Assembly (NCBI RefSeq): GCF_032854445.1
Contig: NC_088296.1
Coordinates: 16,731,485-16,795,484, forward strand
Reading direction: 5' to 3'
Source: Liolophura sinensis
Taxonomy: Eukaryota; Mollusca; Polyplacophora; Chitonida; Chitonidae
DNA length: 64,000 nucleotides
A program made the translations under genes and the position numbers. The notes beneath the pieces were generated by a model. It worked only from the letters and a program-made list of their open reading frames with translations. It was not told the origin of the DNA and made no database searches. Below, piece after piece: positions 1 through 10,819 of the stretch; within the stretch, counting starts at the first letter, position 1; every line of letters starts with the position of its first letter.

Positions 1-42
1 GTTTCATGCATTTTATTACTTTATTGTTCTATCTCTTTTCAG

Positions 43-191
43 ATGACATCCAAGAGAACTTCCGGGTTAAGCTGGGCGATAACAATATTTCCGACGGCGG
101 GTTCTTTCTGGTGAACATTACGGGACCGTTTGCAAAAGGAGACCTGATCTTAAGACAGCGAAACTGTTCTGCAGAAAGACCAGCTATCTAG
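43..191 (+). CDS. Possible terminal exon of an upstream gene (partial)
   Basis: A pyrimidine-rich acceptor (ctcttttcag, ending at 42) is followed by an open frame of about 49 codons that stops at 189-191. The exon would enter with two bases of a split codon, the phase used throughout the other genes here. The peptide is polar and extracellular-looking, with N-glycosylation-type sites (NIS, NIT, NCS) and a beta-rich stretch around ISDGGFFLVNITG that could be the end of an Ig-like fold. No transmembrane segment is visible. A polyadenylation-type AATAAA lies at 481-486. The rest of the gene would lie outside the window, so the family is not established; an internal exon using a GT near 107 is also possible. 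Confidence 0.4.
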
Positions 192-480
192 TGTTACAAT
201 GAAACGTCCATGTCTCTTCCCACGATCATGGCCCCACCTTGATGGTATCCGCTGGAAAAAGCAAGAATAGTGCACCGTTTCAATCATCAATTTTATTGCA
301 GGTCTCCTCCTCCGATATTACTACAGGAAATGATATGTTGAGCGTGATATGAAAGACAATGAGTGAAATCTTCGGTGCAGTTCAGTGACAAAATCCAGGC
401 TTAAAAGAAACTTATTATATATATGTTAAATGCTGTAAAATATATCTTCAAAGGATTTATTTATTCGGTCATGAGTTCAG

Positions 481-486
481 AATAAA
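481..486 (+). promoter_or_regulatory. Candidate polyadenylation signal
   Basis: AATAAA about 290 bases past the stop at 191. It fits a 3' end for the partial upstream gene, but the hexamer is common in AT-rich DNA. Confidence 0.25.
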
Positions 487-583
487 ATCAAGAAAGGTAC
501 TGTCATTTTATTTTTGACGAAAGCTTGTAACGTAGTTTAAATCGATAAAACACAATCCAACGTTTCATTTTGTTTCGTCCAAG

Positions 584-715
584 GTGGCAAAGATCACACC
601 TCCAAGTGGTCTTCATGAAGATGTATTCCAGAATATATTGTTTGGGACGATCAAATGTACTAACGACGACAATTTCGTGAAGGAATCAGGAAATCGAGTG
701 GACAACATATGCCTG
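584..715 (+). CDS. Possible orphan internal exon
   Basis: A 132-base segment opens after an AG at 582-583 and closes at a GT (gtatga) at 716. It reads as 44 uninterrupted codons with two cysteines (IKCTNDD and NICL). The next in-frame codons after the GT include a stop, as expected at an exon edge. It could belong to the upstream extracellular gene as an alternative exon, or be chance. No family recognised. Confidence 0.25.
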
Positions 716-785
716 GTATGATAAGGAAACATTGGTGGCACAGTGTTGTTGTATGTTAAATTTGATGACAACACATCAATCTGAG

Positions 786-1009
786 TATTTATTTATTTGA
801 TTGATGTTTTACACCGTACTCGAGAATATTTCACTTATACGACGTTGGGCAGCGATATGGGGGAAGGAAACCGAGCACAGCCCGGGGGAAACCACGACCA
901 TTTGCAGGTTGCTAGAGGACCTTCTGACACAGCGGCCGCATTGGTGAGAGGCTTCTCGATCAAGACCCTGGGCTAGCGAGCTCACCAATTGAGCCACGGA
1001 GACCCCAGC
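786..1009 (-). repeat. SINE family A copy, near full length
   Basis: Read on the minus strand it has a tRNA-like head (tggctcaattggtgagctc, A-box-like), a diverged B-box region, the common body, the tail core (gtgaaatattctcgagtac) and an A-rich taaataaat end. It is a clearly mutated, old copy. Confidence 0.85.
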
Positions 1010-2050
1010 ACTGGAGTAAATCTATACCAGTGGCGTCACTGCAATGAACTTCACTGCATTTTTTTCTTTATTTGCCATGGTACTAGGGGGGTCGTGTAAT
1101 TAGTCACTATTTATGCATTTACATGAACAGCTTGAATAAAACCGTAATCCAGGTAAACTGAATAAAGGTCGTATTTCCAAAGTATTAATTGTCACTCATT
1201 TTGGTTTTGACTATGCCAAACACTGACAGGGCCCGTCCTACCTATTGGCACAGTGCCATAATGTGGATATACAGTATTACGCTTTGTGCAAACAGATCAC
1301 ATCAAACTTTGACAAAGAAGTTGTGTACAAAAATGTAGTGTACAAAAATTGAGGTATCAGTCACTTCCTGCTCGCTTAGAGCCTTTCGAATTTTCAAAAA
1401 ATTTTCAGAAAAACAAACAGTGTGGAAACTTTTTTCTCAGCTCTAACAGGGGAATTATATTTTATATGCGTATGTATATAATATAAAACATTGTTGAATA
1501 TGTCAGCTGTTATCCTCCACTACAGCGTCTGGTTGGGCCGTTTGAATTTTCCCGGTCGAATAATGCTTGTTCGGAATCGCATTTTTAAGTCATTATGTCT
1601 GTCATTCTAAATTCAAATGATGACAGCGTATTATACATAAAGTTAATTGCGCGTTATTTGGACAAAAGTGTTGGTTGTCTTCCAAGAAAAACTGAAAACC
1701 ACAGCATATAGATACAGGACATTATTGTCTGTACTCGTAAAAAATGGAAAACTGTCCAATTTGAAAACAACCTCAACCGAATATAACTGAATAATAACCA
1801 GAGACAGCTTACAGGGTGCATTCAAAGGGTAGGTTTGAAATTATGAACATAGAATACATGACATATATTCAATATGACTGTAAGGCTATAGCAAACATTG
1901 GTGTATATGCAAACTGTTTCTTTTTTCCGAGAGAATTAAGTGGGGAAGAGGGGGGGGGGGGAGGATTCAAATATACGATAAGTTCGTAGACCCCTATATA
2001 CCCCAGACAAACTGAGAAAAAATAGAACTCATACCCAAAGGCTTTAGGGG
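1010..2050. other. No recognisable feature
   Basis: AT-rich sequence with short frames only and a run of G near 1950-1960. No gene, repeat family or splice-bounded exon supported. Confidence 0.5.
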
Positions 2051-2469
2051 TTGATTGATTACAAAAAACCCTCCATTATTACAGACTTGTCAGTATATAT
2101 CCCAAGTTTAAAAGTGTCATTTACAAAAGACATACATGCATGTGACTTCAAATGCATTAGAGATTATATGAAGGGCATCGTCAGAGCACTGGACTCATCT
2201 TGCATTTCCTTTGAATGTTACTTTCTATATTTTCTTTTACAACAAAACTGGCAAAAGACCTTATCTAGTGGTTCCACTCTTTTGATGGCTATAGGAAAAG
2301 CGATGTACGGGTACGGGTTCAGGTCCGGCACTGGGCGCAGAAATGGTAGCTTCTCCCGCTCTAGGTTGTTTGTGGGCCTTGCTGGTAAAAAGCGCTTGGG
2401 CAGTGTGAATATAAGTACATGACATTTGAATATGTTCGTCAATAACTTGCCAAAAGTTGCAATATGCAC
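2051..2469. other. Unassigned segment open on both strands
   Basis: A locally GC-richer segment (about 2265-2400) is open in a 123-codon frame on plus and an 83-codon frame on minus. Neither shows a recognised motif or convincing splice borders. The minus frame ends in a Cys-pair/basic stretch (FCQFCCKRKYRK), the plus frame in a basic Ser/Arg/Gly-rich one. Possibly a decayed mobile-element piece. Confidence 0.2.
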
Positions 2470-2717
2470 TCCTATTTCCTCAATAAATGCAGATAATAGT
2501 CATTGTATCAGTGATATATTCTTAAGAATGACGTTAATAAACAAACAAATAAACAATAAGTAAATGTCGTTTCGTATCAGGAGATATAACGACAGTATAA
2601 AGTGTTGCACCTCGATGGAAGTAAGGTAGGCGTACTTCTACAGGGTTGTGCTTTATGACTGCATTACATTTACACAGGCTTATGTTGTATTACGTCGAGG
2701 ATTACTTTCAAAGAATA

Positions 2718-2883
2718 ATTTATTTATTTTATTTGATTGGTGTTTTACGCCATACCCAAGAATATTTCACTTATACGACGGCGACCCGCATTATGGTGGG
2801 AGGAAACCAGCGCATAGCCCGGGGGAAACTCACCACCATCCGCAGGTTGCTGGTAGACCTTCCCACTTACGGCCGGAGAACTT
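2718..2883 (-). repeat. SINE family A copy, head missing
   Basis: The tail core and body are well preserved (ttacgccatacccaagaata; gaggaaaccagcgca), ending at the ggccggaga position. The tRNA-like head is absent, as in 5'-truncated insertions. Confidence 0.85.
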
Positions 2884-2973
2884 TCAAAGATGTAAAAGCT
2901 TTGCTGTTCTGTATAATACCATGACACTTTTTGATACGTGGAGCTGGTTCTATAGGTTGTTAGTCAAACATCT

Positions 2974-3006
2974 GTATTTATTTATTTATTTATTTGACTG
3001 GTGCTC
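2974..3006 (-). repeat. SINE family A tail scrap
   Basis: Only the tatttatttatttatttgac A-tail complement and the start of the tail core (tggtgctcac) remain. Confidence 0.5.
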
Positions 3007-3653
3007 ACAAGTAAATGCAAAACGTAACGATGTGGATAACGACTGCCTTCTTCCCATGGTAAAAATAACCAGATAGCAAATTCAGGTTGAAGAGCAGAAA
3101 TAATAAGTATATTTTTCATCGTGGTTAGTACTACACAAAATATCGCTTGCAAACATCCTAATAAACCATTTGCCAAAACCCAAGAATTTCGAATTATGCC
3201 TAATCGTTTTTTTTATGTGGAGAGAATATTGTCCATTGATTCTTTTATAAATGCAGATGAAAAATTTTCCACATGATATGGTTTTCACTTGCTTAACTTA
3301 AAACCCTTTGCTATTTATGAGGAGGGAAAGCCAATATTGATTAATTTCATGAATTTTTATATAGTGTGTTCAGAAACAAATAAAGATAAATATTATCAGC
3401 TGTAACATGTCACTATCCTTCGGTCGCGATGGGTTTATCTCTTGCATTTACCTGGTACCCATGTACGTTTTGTTGTGTACAATAAATGAGGGATGATATG
3501 CTTCCACACACAGCTGTGCTGCGTAATTAGAATGTGAATACATAGCATGTGTATGTTCGAGAATGACGTGGACTGCCGCTCATAACAGGGGAATCACCTA
3601 AACGTCACCACAGCTTGTTGTCAACTGCCAGTCAGAAGATGTAACCTCCCACT

Positions 3654-3695
3654 CACGTGACATTTCTGGATTATATAAACCTATCGTGAAGTCGG
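3654..3695 (+). promoter_or_regulatory. Candidate promoter: E-box plus TATA-like box
   Basis: CACGTG at 3654-3659 and a TATATAA stretch at 3672-3678 are followed 17 bases later by a strong donor (gtcg|gtaagtg). This could be the start of a short noncoding first exon. No coding sequence is tied to it. Confidence 0.25.
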
Positions 3696-3973
3696 TAAGT
3701 GTATGGTTTGAGGCACAACCAGTGATCGGGTGATTGAAAAGTAGTAAGTTAACGTTTTTTAAGTTACACGGAGTACAAAACTAGACAATCCGATTTACAT
3801 TCCCTGGGACTACGTATGTTTTGTCTTCTTGTTTACGGAAGAGCACTTATGTTTTATAAAATCAGCACAATGTGTGATTAGCTTGGCATTTCATCTTGTA
3901 AACTGGCGCTAACATTCAAACTTAACACTTGTTGATAAATAAGCCCACAGTAATGTATCGTCTTTAATTTCAG

Positions 3974-4003
3974 AAGCATAACAAAGTTCTAAAGACAAAC
4001 CAG
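3974..4003 (+). other. Candidate noncoding micro-exon
   Basis: A 30-base segment sits between a good acceptor (tttaatttcag) and a good donor (cag|gtgagt). It is 280 bases downstream of the promoter-like stretch and donor near 3695, so together they could be 5' untranslated exons or a lncRNA. Not verified. Confidence 0.25.
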
Positions 4004-7000
4004 GTGAGTATTAAAGCATTTATATGTACTTTGTACTAAAATAATCTTATATGTACATGGTAGCTGATTATAACTTTGTGTATCAAATAGTTTTACCACC
4101 GTGTTCACTGTACTTAACAGCTGGATTCAAGAGGTTCTTTTGTTGCATATTATGTGCTTTCTAATCTGGCTTGATATTAAATGCTTACGTTAAATATAAA
4201 CGCACTCAAGGGCAGCAATATTCATTAGACGGCAAATACTTTTTACAAATGACAACTTGCACTAAAACTAGAAATTTTCCAGGTTGGTATAGTCGTGAGT
4301 AAAACTAGAAAGGCTTATCTGAATATGATAAGATGGTTGGAATGGTTTATTTGGATCTGCTTGACTGGTCTTTTCAACCCAAAGCAAATTTAGAGTATAC
4401 TAATATGTATCAAACTCAGAGCGCGTTTGTTTACATCCCTCGCGGAAGCACATCAGCGCGTCGACAAAAGAATAGCACGATCGACTGAATTTCAAGGAGT
4501 GGGCGGAGCCTAACCCACTGCGCTCATGGGAGATATCCGCTGAGCTGCAAGTACCACTACTACAAGCTCAATATCCCATTGGTAGATATTCTTACTTTAT
4601 ACTTACCTTACTAAGTCTGTGCTCCATCTTAGTAGCAAATCACATGATCCATATGCACTAGGTAATTTAAATTTAATTATAATTGATCTAGATTCACTTG
4701 AATTATTTACTGTGTTGTTTCAACCACCGTGATATAGGAGGGTGAATATAATATGTCTGAAATCTGTCATGAGATCAGAATATGTCTGATACTATCAGTC
4801 ACACTTAGTAACAAAATGGGTTCCCTGAGTGTTATAATATAATTAATTAACAGGGGATTATTCAAGTTAAAGTGTTTAAAACCCTTGCCCATATGTTGAG
4901 TTCTGACTTTGGTAAAATTGAGTTTATTTCAGAATATTAAGTCTGGGGTGTGCTATTGCATGCTTTAAGTTTTATCAGTACACACTTAGTCTAAGCATCC
5001 ATGTATAAAATGTTTAGGATGTACAGTGTAAATGGTAAATAGGAAAACTGAAGATTATGTTCCATATTGTTTATATTCTTCTGCGTTTGATTTGTTCATA
5101 CATACTACACATAACAATACTTTAGTCACCATATTTATGTTATGTTATTGGTGTGTACCGCATTAATCAGCTTCAAACAAGCAGTTATATATAATCAGCT
5201 CATCTTGTGATAAACTTTATGTAAATAAAATATTTTATTTTACTCTAGACATGTGTTACACTTTGATATTACCTCGGAAGTTTTAGGCCTATGTCAGATC
5301 TGGCTGCCGTTGTATATTTGATGTGAGCATTAACAGAGCACTAATGCGTGTATATTTAGCAAATTATTTGAGTGACTTCAGTATTCCAAACGAACTTGTT
5401 TTTAAAATAATTAGCTGGTACATGGTTCTATAAAAAGTCTATAGATCAACAAGTCAGGTAAGTTTCACTGGGATTTTCAGTGTATATTCAATCTGGGATA
5501 CAATATGATTTCCAATGTTCAACTGACAAATGCATGTTCACACTTAAGATAATAAGTTCCAGTTCTTAAAACATTTTATATGCTGTAAAAAGTGTGCAAG
5601 GTACAAAACTTTGGGTGGATGTATACAGGAAAATGACAAGCTTACTATTTAAAAACAGAAACACTTAAGCCTGTTGTTCAAACTTGTTAGATATGACACC
5701 CTATTAATTCATTCTAGGATACATGTACATCACAATTTACATATAATGTTGTATCCCAGTTATATTATACAAAAGCAAACAGATATTGTTCAAGTGTTAA
5801 AAACAAAATATTAGTAAAATCTAAGTAATACTATCCTTAAAATATCGTATAGCTATCACCATAAAAGGATGGCCAAGCCGTCAATTTGTATTTCCCGCAA
5901 AAACAGTAGTCTTTATTTATGGCCAATCAACAGCCATGCAAAATTCCTATGCCAGTAGCTGGGAGGGGTGTGTAGCAACACCAAGGGAACGTCACTCGTA
6001 GCATCACCACTCCCTCTTGCCAACAGTTTCAAACTTTCATTAGTAAAGCTCATACCTCCTCAAAGTTTAGACAATTTCCAGCATTTTAATGCTAAGCGTG
6101 CAGCTGTGCGCCAAAACGACCACCCGGGAGCCATAAAAAAAGAGAATTTATACCATAAAATACACAGAATTACATTTGTTTTTCCCGAAAAACGGAAGAT
6201 GTAATGGGGTACTGGACCCTGTTGAGTAAGGCTCGACGGCCTGGTGTCACCAGTGCCCAGTCCGTCCAGGACTGATTAACGCTTATGCCAGGCGAGTATG
6301 ACGCCGTCCATAATTTAAATACACTGGCATGACATTAAGACAGGACCTGGAAAGCAAATCAATTTAGGCCTGATCCAACATTAAACTCTATTTACTTAAT
6401 ACTTAAATTAGGGTAAATTTCCTTCTCATTCATTGAGTGGCACTATTCCTCTATGCCATGTATGAAACTGAGGGGTGTTTTGAGTATGGTACTGATCCAT
6501 TCAATATTTATATCAAATAAATAACAAAATGATTTAAATGTAAATGTGCACGCTTAAATGAACTTTGAAAGTTTTTTAATGACACTAGTAAATATATAGC
6601 TATATTTCCTTAATATACACAGATTTGATACCTAAAAATGGTTAAGTATGCCATCGTCTGTATGCAGAAAAAAAGAAATTTTAGATAGGAAATGCTTTCA
6701 GTTTGGGTGTAATGCTGAACAGATAATTACAAATGGCATTTACATCTGATAATACATTAGACAAGACAAAGAAAAAGACAGAAGGTCTGACACTAACATG
6801 TGTGCAACAAAACATAAAAACAGAAATTATTAACAAAATGACAGGTATCAGGAAGAATGAGAGGAGATGGAGGTTAGAATGATCAACTTTGGTTTGAACC
6901 AGAAACTGGCTGTGAATGGGAAGTATTACTATGAAGGCTGATATTACATTACCATGATCAGAAAGGTTAGAAAGTTAATACAGATCACACACTTAATGTG

Positions 7001-9354
7001 CAGAGATATACAGACACACATGCTACCATTAAAATGGTACAGCAATTGAAGTGGAAATAAATGATCAGTTCAATATGAGTGTTGCCATGGAAAAAAATTA
7101 ACATGCATTTTAATTTTTAAATTCAGTGTAGCCATTGAAATGAGGCATAAAATGTGATAAACAATGATATAGTGATTTACAAAGTAAATTAAACCTGGTT
7201 GTAATTTCTGAAATGCTATTTTCATGGATGTAACACTTCCAGGTGAGCAGCATTTGTACATATATCAATCTGAAGTCTAAACCAGTGTGAGTAAATGACC
7301 TCACTAACATATGATGAACATTACTATGTGAATGGACAAGTTTATGGACAATTCTTTCCGCGTAGCACCAGTTGATGCCGCAGGAGTATGAAAGAAAACT
7401 TGTGAGGCCCGACCGAAAAAGCTATATTCTGGGCCGTTTTCATATTTTCTTTTCTACAACCTCGGGCTCTTCATTCTAAGCCCAGAGACAGAACTGTTTA
7501 CGAATATTTTTCAATATCTAGTAATTACGAGAAAAATTTAACATAAGGCATTCAACTTAACTTCGTGAAATAGCATTCCTGTCACCAGGAATCGCCACCG
7601 AGCTAGTGACACTGACACTGACAGGTTGTTGTTGCTCAACTTACTGCAGTATTTTTTTACTTACGTGTACAATAAAGACTTTGGGGCTTGCTCGACAGTT
7701 TCAGTTTTTGGTGCAGCCTTAATCCAGAGAATCTCATCTTTCCTTTTCTCTTTACACTACTTCCTTCTCACAATCTCAACCTATCTCTCTCTATCCTTTC
7801 TCTATAACCACTCGTATTTCTCTCCTGTAGCATTTCTCGACTACCGGCACTGTGAATGAGCGCTATTGCATCACATGACCACAACACTACATTTTCGAAT
7901 TTCCCGAATCTACCATCCGAAATGGTCAAGGGTGGATCGTTTGTAAACAAAAACGCTGACGCGTGGAAAATTCGGCCCGAAAGTTGAAAGTTTGGAGCAT
8001 TACTACACGAACATGTCACACATCTGAAAGCTGTATTCGACGATCTGTGTAGTTTCAATTTTCAAACTATAATCCGACCTCCTCGCTTTAAGGGACATGG
8101 ACCCACGTGTGCTCATAGCTTCAACTTCCTAATAAATGTAATACATGGTGGGACATTAAAAATAGATTTCGTAGAACTTACACTGAAACGCGACTTCTCA
8201 TAGATCTGACGTAAACAGATATGAACACATATACTAAAAAGGGGTGCAGCAGTTACTAACTGACGTGTTTTATGTTGCTGACCTATGTCTGCTAAACCTG
8301 TTATATAACAATATCACCGACAGCATAATGTGAAAGCCCTTGTGTCATTCTGAAGAAGATATGTTACTATTGGCCTGATCCTTTCAGCGCACGTACTCTG
8401 TATGAGGTATGATAGCACCTCACCCACTTTGGATGGCCTCAGGCCCCTATTAATTTTCTACAAGCGGCAATGTTAAAATTCAGCATGGCTATTTCTGTAA
8501 CTCAGTCCCAAACGTCACGTGACAAACAAGCTTCGGAGTATAGCCTACCGGATCCAGCCTGTGAGAAAGAGCCATACAGTTCTTGACCCACTGTGAGCTG
8601 ATCGGTGTATATAGCATAACCCTTTTCCAGGGTCTTCTTTAAGCCAACACTATTACCGGCCATCATATCAATATACGATACATGCACAGTTTGAAATCGC
8701 CTTTGTTACTATCGCATCATCTAATTTGAACTGTGCTTCATTGTATTAGCAGGGATGCACAGATATTTAAAGTCACATATACATTGAATCTCTTCCTTTA
8801 GGATTAAAAAAGATAGGAAGCTCACCAGGTGCAGACTATCCAATCCTCACAGGTCAGGTGATGTCAAAGGAATTAAAATACACGCCTACAATGGCCGTAA
8901 GAAGAGATACACATAGGGCGATGTTTACGAGGTCACAACGACCGAACGCCATTTCAGACTTCGCCACTTGACACATCTGTAAAACTATAGCGGTCCTATA
9001 CGTATTTGTGATATGCACCAGGACTTAAGCTGTCACATTGACAGTAAGTCACTGAGCAACACCATAAAATCATCATACATGCAAACACCTCATAGTCATA
9101 AAAGCACATTACCTTCGATTATTCACATGTTATATTAGAGTGTTCAGCATTTTCCATGCTGAGCACTGATTATCTGGAGACAGAAAGAATTGTTTACATG
9201 GTGTTTGTAATGGGAGACAACTATGTCTTGACGCAGGAAACCTAAAAGAGAGTGAACTCCCTTTTTAGCCCCAGTTTACTTGGCTGCCCTTCACCTTTTT
9301 TTTTTCTTTTGTTTTTGTTTTTTGCAAAAATTTGGTAATGCGCATTCAGCATTA
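4004..9354. other. Long gene-poor AT-rich stretch
   Basis: About 5.3 kb without a supported gene or known repeat copy. 7330-8110 is somewhat richer in GC, with short open frames on both strands but no motif or clean splice borders. 5870-6330 has loosely repeated tttgtatttcccgcaaaaa-like segments about 290 bases apart, whose meaning is not clear. Confidence 0.4.
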
Positions 9355-9630
9355 TTACATCTTCCGGAAGACGCACATGGTTTGGCATTTAGATGGTTGA
9401 GTATTTCTTGTTAAAATAGTTAAAATCTCTCCCGCCTTCCCACCATAGTTAATAACGCTTGCTGCTACGCTTAATGTGTCAGTAGGGATGTTTGAAGTTG
9501 GAACTTTTTTGCCATCAAATGTAAAATACAGTCCTGCCGTGTCATGTGAATAGTGAAAAATGATATTAATGTACTGATCACCTGTCTCACCCTTTTCCAG
9601 AGGAACAAATGACACATCTTTCCTCTATGA
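9355..9630 (-). CDS. Unrecognised minus-strand open exon-like frame
   Basis: A minus-strand frame of about 88 codons ends with a stop at 9355-9357. Its composition looks protein-like: beta-type alternation (QYINIIFHYSH, GLYFTFDGKKVP), no low complexity and a Cys-containing end. No initiator with good context is present; a weak acceptor (ttcatag) lies near 9630. It could be the last exon of a minus-strand gene or a decayed one. No family recognised, and an 88-codon frame can occur by chance. Confidence 0.3.
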
Positions 9631-9897
9631 ACTTCTGAAGGTCACAACTATTTAAATTCTTAATCTTTTCTATCATTTCTTCACTCTAAAAAATTTTTAT
9701 GACAATTTATTCAGAGGCCCATGTTAAAGTGAATGTGATGAAAAATATTTGCCTAACATTTTTGACAGGTCAAATGATACAGTTGAACATTTTCTACCTT
9801 CAACGATAAAAGAGTTCGAACTCGAAACTCCACTATTAGCTCTGCATGTTTTTTAGCGTACATACATTTGTGTCGGATTATTTGCGATATATATTCC

Positions 9898-9900
<3 letters not shown>

Positions 9901-9955
<55 letters not shown>
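9901..9955. repeat. (TA)n microsatellite
   Basis: Uninterrupted TA dinucleotide tract, followed by a short direct repeat of ttgacttacatgtctgac units to about 10007. Confidence 0.95.
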
Positions 9956-9957
<2 letters not shown>

Positions 9958-10066
9958 ACTTACATGTCTGACTTACATGTCTGACTATTGACTTACATGT
10001 CTGACTTGAAACTTAAGGAAAATTTTAATATTGATATGGGATCACCCTTACGTTCTCCCACATTGG

Positions 10067-10384
10067 TTAAAAATATGGATTTTGTGCGATGAGGTAACAT
10101 GTAATATACACATATAAGTGTGTGGGCACAACAAATCTTTTTGGCTGTCCACAAGGTGGACATGGCTGGGTTACCACGGTATGGCCTGGGAGGAAAGTCT
10201 TTAGTGTTAAGATTGCCGATTCGGGTACCTTGGGCGGCAAATTAACTTTGGTTAACAATAGTTTGTCAGGGCAATTGGAGGCAACCAATGGATACCACAA
10301 AGGGGTATCTATGTATACTTCGTACGTGGTTATCTTGTAACAGGGTATTGTAATGGTTCGTATACTCATGCTCACAGTTCCCAC
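10067..10384. other. Unassigned segment open on both strands
   Basis: A minus frame of 105 codons and a plus frame of 72 codons overlap in a GC-richer patch. No catalytic motif, signal peptide or splice border supports either. Possibly part of an old mobile element. Confidence 0.2.
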
Positions 10385-10777
10385 TGATGCCCCGATGTAA
10401 AATTACAGGAAATTACTGCGGCCAATAATTAAAGGTGTTTTATAAAATGTTTTATTAATTAGCATGGTTGTCATTGAAATTATGGACAGAACCGTCTTTG
10501 TATATACAGAGTATACAATATACACTGTAAAGTAACCTGTACATCGATTGCCAGAGTCTCGAGATGAATATTGTTATCCTAGTTCTGTGTGTCCGTGCCA
10601 ATGTTTCCTAAAAATACATTCGTTTGAGCATTTTTACCGTTGTCATATGGCTTGACATAGTACGGGTTCACTGAATGAGGAATATCTGGACACGCCATAT
10701 TCATGGCTGCTCAACCTAGAGTGAAAGACGTTATTTCTGCTAATGACATTTGTAAATACGTGTCAACATTTGAATAT

Positions 10778-10792
10778 ATTCTAGAACATTCA
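10778..10792 (+). promoter_or_regulatory. Heat-shock-element-like site
   Basis: Three contiguous inverted 5-mers, aTTCt-aGAAc-aTTCa, form a perfect nTTCnnGAAnnTTCn array. It starts 42 bases upstream of the ATG of the Ig-domain gene, with a further GAA at 10772. The location suits a promoter element, but the transcription start is unknown. Confidence 0.45.
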
Positions 10793-10819
10793 ATCTGAAG
10801 GAACCACACGTATGAAGCA

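Noticed and set aside
2051-2422. 123-codon plus frame as a gene
   Set aside because: The opposite strand is equally open there, and no motif, start context or splice support is visible.
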